Shown here: positions 57,016 to 64,000 of the stretch, piece after piece
Numbering within the stretch: the first letter of the stretch is position 1
How the letters are laid out: every line of letters begins with the position of its first letter
Assembly: GCA_009103225.1 (NCBI GenBank)
Contig: RHPI01002402.1
Span: 10,094 to 74,093 of the forward strand
Direction: 5' to 3'
Origin: Chlorokybus atmophyticus
Taxonomy: Eukaryota; Streptophyta; Chlorokybophyceae; Chlorokybales; Chlorokybaceae
DNA length: 64,000 bases
The notes under the pieces: generated by a model
The model's input: only the letters and a program-made list of their open reading frames with translations
The model's database searches: none
Told to the model about the DNA's origin: nothing
Position numbers and translations under genes: made by a program

Positions 57016-59101
57016 CTAAACGCGGGCGAAAAGCTCTTCAATGGGTGTTGCAGGCTCGCTGGTACTTGCAATAATCTGCGACATCGAGACATGGCATGAT
57101 GAGCACTACATAATCGCTCTGCTACCGGCGCGCCCATGCATGGCCGAAAAACTACGACAATCTGTTGTATAGCACACAGTTGCTGCCATAAATGATGCAT
57201 ACCTCTACAATCTTGTTGGCCGCAGCAGGCTGCATCAGTGCCTCGACACATACCTCAGCAACCTTATCAAATAAACAACATGTAAGCATCTGCGCAGGAC
57301 TCTCTGCTGACATTCATAATTCATTTGCAACGTCTGACTAGGCTTACCTGGCTGCGCAATATGCCGCCACCAAACAGGGTGTCAGCCCGTCTCATTACAA
57401 TGTTTCCTTTCTGCATGACGCATGAAGTACAACATATGAATATGCCAACATCCCCAACGTGTGCGATGTACATAATGATAAGCTTCGACAGCGAACACGC
57501 AGATGCAGCATGCTGCGTACCTTGACGACTAAAACTTCAATGCAGCTACATGCCAAGCAAGGGAGCTGGTGGCAGACTGTACACAAGCATAATGCCAGGC
57601 TTACCTGCTCTCCTGGTCGCAACTCATCCTTCAACCCACCAGGCCTCACAATCGTGTACGAGAGGCCAGACCGTTGCAGATACAGCTCTGCTTGCTTCTT
57701 CCTGCAGCCAACCATAAGGGTGACAATGTGAATCCGGTAAAGGCGGGTCACAGAACAGTGTAGCAAGGGTCCGGCAATGCAATAGGTAAGACACGCTCAC
57801 CAGAACAGGATGCCCCAGAACAGATTCAGAGGGTTGATAAGTTGAGATGTACCGAGAGACGTCACTAGCACAAACTGCGTGCACAACACTGCGTTGGTTT
57901 TTTTTCCAGTATGAGCAAACTCACTAACGCCCGAAGCAACACGCACATGCTTGACGCCGGCTGCTTTCGCTGCTGCTACAAGGTTCATGGTGCCTTCATA
58001 GTCAACCTGAAGCATGCAGACCAACACTTGTGTTACGCGCTTGCACTGTATACTGTATAAGGCACATGTCATGACAACCACGCATGCCATCACATACACC
58101 AAACCAAAGGCCACACCCTCAACCTGAAACGGACCGGTTGGGTCTAGCGATGGCGTCGCACCAGTTGCACAAATAACGTACTCGCTGCACCATGGTGTAC
58201 AACCCCTCAGATAATCAGACATATGAACTGCCAAGCTGGCTAGTCATACAAGGAGGAGTACTGTGAACAGTACCTGTCCTGCATTGCTCTTTGAACATCT
58301 TCGTAGTTATAGACATCTCCAGTTGCAAACCTGATATCGCGATTCGCGAGGGCCGTAGCTCTGCTGCGATCACGCACGAATGCCATGATATCTGCACCTT
58401 CAGGACCAAGTTGCCTGACAACCTCCCTGCATACAAGCAGTCAGCCACGAACAGCTCATATCAACCGCTGGTACATATTGGTTTGGTCTTACCAAACTGC
58501 TGAACTGTGTTGCACGGTGCATGCACGAACTAGCAAGCCCAGCACACACCACGTACACCAATCCGCGTGCAACCAGTAGCCAAGTGCGCTCTTAACTTGA
58601 AACGTGCAAGAAGACGAGAAGTGACAAGCAGCAGCCGTGCAAGCATGCAAGCATTGGACCGCCAACCTTCCGGTACGGCCTGTGGCGCCAGCGACGAGAA
58701 CACGCTTGCCTGAGATCCCTACCTCCACCTTTACGTCCGCCGCGGAGCAGACAGCTGTTCAAACACAACGACAAACGGCTTGTTTCAGCAACGTCACAAC
58801 AGCTTATTCAATGTGAATAGCATAGCAGCAACGCTCTCTTTGCTACGTCCCAAAACTAACAGTCATTGTGCATCTTGGTTTCGTTGAAAGCCAGGCCAAG
58901 CGAAGCCAGACCACGCCATGCACAGCAGTACTTCAGTCAGGTCCCATGCATGCACTCACCTTGCCGGCGTCCACGACCAGCGCCACCGCAATGCTTTCTT
59001 GTCACGGACTCACTCGGGCGCTGTCCTCGCCATCCGACAGAGGGGTGGTGCAGGACTGCTGCAGGCATCGCCGCCGCCGTCACCGCCGCCATGCCCGCCA
59101 T
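57016..59101 (-). CDS. Chloroplast atypical SDR (NAD(P)-binding, At2g34460 type)
   Basis: A Rossmann-fold protein of the NmrA/TIC62-like atypical SDR group; in plants the At2g34460 product is a plastid protein of unclear activity. Exon 1 encodes a transit peptide (MAGMAAVTAAAMPAAVLHHP…RGRRQ) and joins AVCSAADVKVEVGISGKRVL. VLVAGATGRTGR is the cofactor loop, then EVVRQLGPEGADIMAFVRDR, IRFATGDVYNYEDVQRAM, EYVICATGATPSLDPTGPF, VDYEGTMNLVAAAKAAGVKH, FVLVTSLGTSQLINPLNLFW, KKQAELYLQRSGLSYTIVRP, GGLKDELRPGE, KGNIVMRRADTLFGGGILRS, VAEVCVEALMQPAAANKIVE, and IIASTSEPATPIEELFARV, to TAG 57016-57018. TGXXGXXG is kept and the SDR Tyr-x3-Lys is replaced by the atypical pattern. In-frame ATGs at 59119, 59101 and 59092 are alternative starts. 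Head to head with bL31c, 250 bp apart. Confidence 0.88.
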
Positions 59102-59200
59102 GCACTGTGCATGCTGCATAGCATGCTGTCCAGCTGGTCAACTACGGTCGACGACGACGTTGCCACTTATTCGCCGACTTTTTGGTGTCGGTGGATGAGA

Positions 59201-59208
59201 TTAGGGTT
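59201..59208 (-). promoter_or_regulatory. Telo-box-like motif in the divergent promoter of the atypical SDR and bL31c
   Basis: TTAGGGTT at 59201-59208, followed by TTAGGGCT (59226-59233) and ATAGGGCT (59236-59243), in the 250 bp between the two starts. Resembles the telo-box of plant ribosomal-protein promoters; function inferred. Confidence 0.4.
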
Positions 59209-59351
59209 GTTTCTGGTCGATTGAATTAGGGCTGAAATAGGGCTTCGTTGTGAGCCGCAAGCAAGGCCACGTAAGAACTGGGGTGGGCGCCAGCGGCGGC
59301 GGCGGAGGCGGCAGTGGTGCAGGAAGAGGAGCCGGCAGGGAGGTGCGGATC

Positions 59352-60275
59352 ATGGCAGCGGCGGCATTGAGGGCGGCTGTGCCTGTGGCGAGCACGCAGG
59401 GTGCTAGCTTGCGCGGCGACCAGACCGGTCTGCAGGTAGGCGAGCAGGCTATCACGCGTGGTCAGCTTGCTTATGACTGCCACATTGCGCTATTCGCCTG
59501 TCAAGCATTACTCTCTCCTGCCTGCTGCGTACAAGCCGTGTTTGGATCGTCCGGACTGGAAGTACCACTTTTGTGCGCTGTGCCTTGGCATGTTGCCTGT
59601 GTGACAAGTTGATGTTCCAAACTGAACACATCATACAGTCAGTCTACTCTTGCAATGCCAAATTGGACGCCTGCCTTTTGCCACCAATGTTTGAGGGCAG
59701 GTATTGCCTGACGTGACGTCAATGCTGAATCTGATCATCTGACCAGCAGCGTTGATGTCAATCTCGTATTAGGATGGAAAGGCTCACCGTTCGTCATGCT
59801 TCACAGGTGAATCGCGGCGCGGCCAAGTGGGTGTGCAAAAAAGCTGACATCCATCCCAAGTTCTTCACCGATGCAAAGGTCTTCTGCAACGGCGAGCTGG
59901 TGCTGACGACAGGCGGCACAAGGCCAGAGTAAGTCCACTCTCAACTACGATTCATGTTGTAAACATACCTTGTGTAATGACACTGTGCAGAAGTAGTTGT
60001 ACTTTGTGTTTCATTGTAATGCCTTTGGACTGAGTTGGTGTTTGGACAGGTATGTGGTGGATATCTGGTCTGGCAACCATCCTTTCTTCCAGGGGGGCGC
60101 CGGGAACATGGTTGTGGACCAGGGCCGACTGAACCGCTTTAAGCGCCAGTATGGCTCTCTGGGCTCCATGCAGGAGGTTGTGGGTATCACGGGAGACAAG
60201 AACAACCGCAGCTTGGTCGCCGATGCCAAGGCCGCAATGAAGAAGCAGAAGGACAAGAAGAAGGGCAAGAAGTAA
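59352..60275 (+). CDS. Chloroplast 50S ribosomal protein bL31
   Basis: A structural protein of the plastid large ribosomal subunit at the inter-subunit bridge. Three exons: 59352-59435 (MAAAALRAAVPVASTQGASL…, transit peptide), 59807-59928 and 60050-60275. The mature part reads VNRGAAKWVCKKADIHPKFF, VFCNGELVLTTGGTRPEYVV, DIWSGNHPFFQGG, and VVDQGRLNRFKRQYGSL. These match the bL31 landmarks K(K)xxIHPK, SxxHPF(F/Y) and GRxxRFxxxYG. After the bL31 core the protein runs on for 40 residues and ends in a Lys-rich tail (KKQKDKKKGKK). No zinc Cys quartet is seen, so this is a Zn-independent type. The leader carries a GGC run at about 59292-59313. Confidence 0.93.
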
Positions 60276-60835
60276 TCTTGCTAGCTGCTCGCTAACATAT
60301 GCCTACACTAGTATAAGTGTTGATACGTTCAAATGTGCAATACAGAGTTGTTCGGTCCCTGCCTTGCTGCCGTTGCATTCACAGTCTGTTCATTGGTGGC
60401 AACCGCTCTGTGAGCAGAGCATAGTATCCTTGAGGTTGCATTGTCAGTGCAGTATAGCGGCAATGGCACAGTGAATGCCACCAGGCATTGTTATGCGGCA
60501 AGATGAGCATGCCATTGAGGCAGTTGTGCAAGTAACATTTGTGCGCGAACACCAAGCTCTGTCTACAAGATGCATGTGGTGAGGAGAGGTAACACAACCG
60601 CAGGTGAGAAGCCAGTGGCCTGATGCAACTGCCCATCCCCACGCCAGATACTGTAGCATGCAAATATTAGCAGGCGCAAGACACTCTCACATAGGTGGAC
60701 CAGCGCATGCACCTACACATGTACGCAACCGCACTGATAGGTCAGCTCATGCTTGTGGACAGGGTTTGCGGTCACAGCCTTTTTAACAGCCTTGGGAAAA
60801 ATCCCCATCACACACAGCTGCATGACATTGACAAC
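60276..60835. other. Convergent intergenic spacer
   Basis: 3' ends of bL31c and VPS16; nothing recognised. Confidence 0.5.
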
Positions 60836-63800
60836 TCACGTTTGCAGTGTGAGCTTATCTTTGAGCTTATCTATCAATGCAACAGCTGTGCTGTTTCCAG
60901 GGAGGGATGCGCGCAATCTGGAAAGGAGCTCGCCATCTTTCGCTTGAGCTGCTGCCTCGGCAGCTTCTGCATACATGCCAATTCGCGCCAACAACTGCAA
61001 GCATACGCAGAATCATACGTTACACAGCTGTTGCATTGGCAGTAGAGGCTTACAAGATGGTACCTGTGCACGATCGTGGAGATCTGGCAGTTTGTTGATG
61101 TAGTACGCAGCTTCAACTGGGTGTTGCTCGTCAATGCACACCTCAACAAACGGCATATACCCAACAGGAGGCTTGCGCTCAGCCGCAAACTTTCTGAGGG
61201 AGTCCCAATCCTTGATGTTGGCCAGCGCCTTGGTTTTTAGCCAATACCAGGCCTTATCTGGCACCTTCATCTCCGATCTGACTCGCTGTGCAGCTTTGTG
61301 ATTGCCCATAACCAGGCACGTGCGAATTGTGTCGCTTACGCTCGAGTCCATAAACACTCTCTGCCCGGTGCTGGTTTCCAATTCCTTCTGTACCCTGCAA
61401 GTAATACAGTCGTCACGCACTAACCCTCGCAAGAGAACTGACCAAGCTCAAACTCAACAAAGTGAAAGTGGAGCCATACACCAGTGGAAGCACAAAGGGT
61501 TACCTGAGAAGCCTGATAGCGTCATCAATGGATCTAGCTTGGAACGCGTGCTCCTTACTTTGTGCGTATAACTCAATAGACTTCTCCATCAACTTGATGC
61601 GCGCAACATCTTCTCGGCCCAGGTCTTTTGCGATGGCTGCTAGCCCTCGCACCTGACGGTTAGAAGCACTTCCTGCGCGCAATGATGGCCCCAAAGCAAA
61701 AGAGGCTGCCAAAGTGAGGGCTGCCACATTCTCGGTTTGACCGGTAGCCAAGTAGAATTTCTTCAACAGGTCAACATCAACATGCTTTGTGTATGCAATG
61801 AAGAGATCACGCGCCAGGGGCTTGGACTGTACCAGCCGAAAGAACACATCTTGAGGCTCCTACAGTGCAATTGGTCGTGGTATGTATCAGTACCAAAACA
61901 CGTAAGCAAGACAATACCATAGGCATGCCGCTGCAGCAACATCAACATATGTGTGACAGACCTTCTCCCAGATGTGGAAAATGATGTAATATACAAGGTC
62001 GGTGTCACCGCTCTCAATGGCCTTGACTATGGCGCGCTCGAGCTCGCCCATCTTCATGAGCAGCGGCACCTGCTCAGCGGCACGCGGTTCATAGTCCAGC
62101 AGCATTGCTGCCAACTTTGGTCGGCCATTGCTGAAAGCATCCATAGCGATGGAGGCATAGGATATGCCCTGACACGCCTTCAGCTTGGAGACCAACAGCT
62201 CCAGCACAAGGCTGTCCGGCACTCCAGCACCTGAAGTTGCTGCGATTTTTGCACAGGCCCAATGCTGCAGAACACGCTTCTGGCCGAACCCCAAGTACTC
62301 CGACACGCGCAATGCGAGGAGATGATGATGGTGGCTGATGAGCCGCTTGATCAATACCTCTGGTGTCAACATCTGAGCAAAACACATGGTCAATATCCGT
62401 GGTCCCAGCACAGCAGCATGCACTGCCAACCTAGGCAATATGGAAGCAATGCAGCAGTTGCAGATGTTGGTTCGTCATACCTGATACTGTTGGTATGTTA
62501 TAGCAATGCCAGCGTCGTAGTGACGTACAGCATTTAGTATGCGCAGTGTCTGGCAGGTGTTGAAAAATCGGTCCCTTGAAAAAGATGGGCAGAAGGCTTT
62601 CCCATAAGCTGCTGCCCTCAACAAGCTGCGCTGAGTGGGTATGTCCAACTCAAACCCAGCCGCGTCAACACAGGCAGCAACAGCTTCGCTCAGCTTGCTC
62701 CCAATTGTGCGTATGTTCTCATCTGCCTAAAGTCGGTATAAGTTATAAAATTAACCATTGACACACAATAACACTACAACCAGTTGAGATCAGACCTTGG
62801 CACTGCGGTGGTCAAAGTGCTCCATTGCATCATAAAGCATGGCTGCCGGAGTCGTGCTGCCAATACTGAAAACATCAACCGTCGCGTCTGGCACGCGCTG
62901 CAGAAATTCTGTACGATTGTTGGTGATAATTCGTAGTCCGTCGCACTCGGGTGCCAAACACAAGGGCTCCGTGTACTGCCATTCCAATTGAGCTCCAGTT
63001 GGGCCCACCATCAGTAACCTTTGCTCTTCACTCCAGTACAACACCACACTGTCCTCAGCACACCATAACAGGACATCCGGTGGTAGCAAAGTCTGCAATG
63101 ACACGAGGTAATTGTATGAGGGCGCTTCTTGAATCATATATAGTTGAAAACGCAGTAGTAGTGTACCTGCGTGTTGTGCTCTGAAATAATTTGCCCTAAG
63201 TCTGCAGACAACACCAGCAGCTTGCCATCTTGCGTGAAGCAAGCGAGAAACTTGCCAAGCATAGAAAAAACCATGCGGCTGATAATGCCAGCGCGCAGCG
63301 GATGTGGCGTCACACCTGCAGTGAGTGTTCATTGTGTCATTGTCAACTGTCAACTACTCAAAGTATGGTTGTATTGCAATTGGTCAATATGTACTCGCGT
63401 GCCCAACCTGCTGCATCAACTTCGTAAATCGTGTCCCCAACCGCCAACATCACTTCAACAGCGTTGGAGAGTGTGAATCTCGGCTCCAGCACTGCCATGC
63501 AGGCAGGCTCGTCCTGGAAGCCGGGGTCCGCCAGTAGCTGTGGTCGGGGCTCATCAAGACTGGTGATTGCCACCAGCTGGTTTGCAGCAGTGCGTGCCAC
63601 CAGCCCGCTACTCCAAATGTGACATTGCACCACCTGAACATCAACACGTTGTTGTGCATTGCCTACCTACGCAAATTTGAAATGCTATGCTGATGTGACA
63701 ATGGAGTATACCCGCTGGTCTTTGCATTCACGTCCCAGAGAAAACTGGCTTGGCTGCAGCAGCTGCCCAAACACGTTATACCGAAACACTGTGCCATCAT

Positions 63801-64000
63801 CTTGTACACAAAGTAAAGTGTCCGCATTGCTCCACCCCAGCGCCACAAGGCGACCTCGGTCCCAGATGAATGAGCACAGCTGCTTGCCCGAAGCCCTGCA
63901 GCAGAAGACACGATGTTGCTGGGGAGCAATGCGTGCTATAGTCATGCTACAATGTGGGGGCCAATGAAGCAAGCTTCGGGGTTTGCATTTGGTCGTGAGC
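60836..64000 (-). CDS. VPS16: Vacuolar protein sorting 16 (HOPS/CORVET core subunit), 5' end beyond the window
   Basis: VPS16 is a core subunit of the HOPS and CORVET tethers that drive endosome and vacuole fusion. On the minus strand the exons read ASGKQLCSFIWDRGRLVALG, WSNADTLLCVQDDGTVFRYN, HIWSSGLVARTAANQLVAIT, VTPHPLRAGIISRMVFSMLG, TLLPPDVLLWCAEDSVVLYW, PLCLAPECDGLRIITNNRTE, ATVDVFSIGSTTPAAMLYDA (beta-propeller part). They continue with SLLRAAAYGKAFC, MLTPEVLIKRLISHHHHLLA, SYASIAMDAFSNGRPKLAAM, PRAAEQVPLLMKMGELERAI, DTDLVYYIIFHIWEK, FYLATGQTENVAAL, WYWLKTKALANIKDWDSLRK, PPVGYMPFVEVCIDEQHPVE, LLARIGMYAEAAEAA, and LTLQT at TGA 60836-60838. The alpha-solenoid (YASIAMDAFSNGR, PVGYMPFVEVC) is the signature Vps16 C-terminal region. 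The first exons, about 100 residues, lie past position 64000. Confidence 0.93.

Overview
The window is nuclear DNA of a eukaryote, most probably a chlorophyte green alga. The genes are rich in short GT-AG introns (plus several GC-AG introns), and long GT/CA-rich tracts fill introns and spacers. Several products are plastid-type: an adenylate kinase fused to DUF1995, chloroplast bL31, an At2g34460-type atypical SDR and a plastid DnaJ-type zinc-finger protein. Others fit the green lineage: a TGS1 with a WW domain, and an acidic-tailed COX6B. The retroelement at the left end has the layout described for Kangaroo of Volvox. All assignments come from reading the sequence; no database search was run.

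Layout. Positions 1-7150 are dominated by a decayed DIRS/PAT (Kangaroo-like) tyrosine-recombinase retroelement. An RG-rich gag-like ORF and a pol (RT, RNase H, methyltransferase-like) lie on +. The recombinase lies on - in tail-to-tail orientation and is split by about 1.5 kb of palindromes and tandem repeats. Then follow a coiled-coil protein gene (7587-10610 +), a PITH-domain gene (11350-13288 -) and an unidentified gene interrupted by an assembly gap (13698-15456 +). After a 2.3 kb spacer come TGS1 (17726-21138 +), a 2OG-Fe(II) oxygenase (22338-24118 -), COX6B (24367-25625 +) and a secreted protein with two tandem PL14-type polysaccharide lyase domains (26733-30415 -, with a second gap). 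Positions 30.8-34.2 kb hold no recognisable gene, and part of that stretch is AT-shifted and foreign-looking.

The right half holds an aldo-keto reductase (34280-35998 -), plastid adenylate kinase 5 (36519-40197 +), a DnaJ-type zinc-finger protein (40791-42120 -), a classical SDR (43102-44953 +), a pyridine nucleotide-disulfide oxidoreductase/selenide water dikinase fusion (45603-49634 -) and a FIST-domain protein (50767-53090 +). A gene-poor 3.9 kb carries tRNA-Cys(GCA), an (AC)32 microsatellite and a perfect 22-bp hairpin. The window closes with the atypical SDR (57016-59101 -), bL31c (59352-60275 +) and VPS16 (60836 to past the right edge, -).

There is no operon logic. Genes alternate in strand and often form head-to-head pairs separated by 250-520 bp, with GGC trinucleotide runs in the first exon and, in two pairs, a telo-box-like motif. 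Several products serve the chloroplast (AK5, bL31, atypical SDR, probably the zinc-finger and FIST proteins). COX6B is mitochondrial, TGS1 nuclear, VPS16 endomembrane, and the PL14 protein extracellular or surface-anchored. The dikinase fusion implies that the alga uses selenium.
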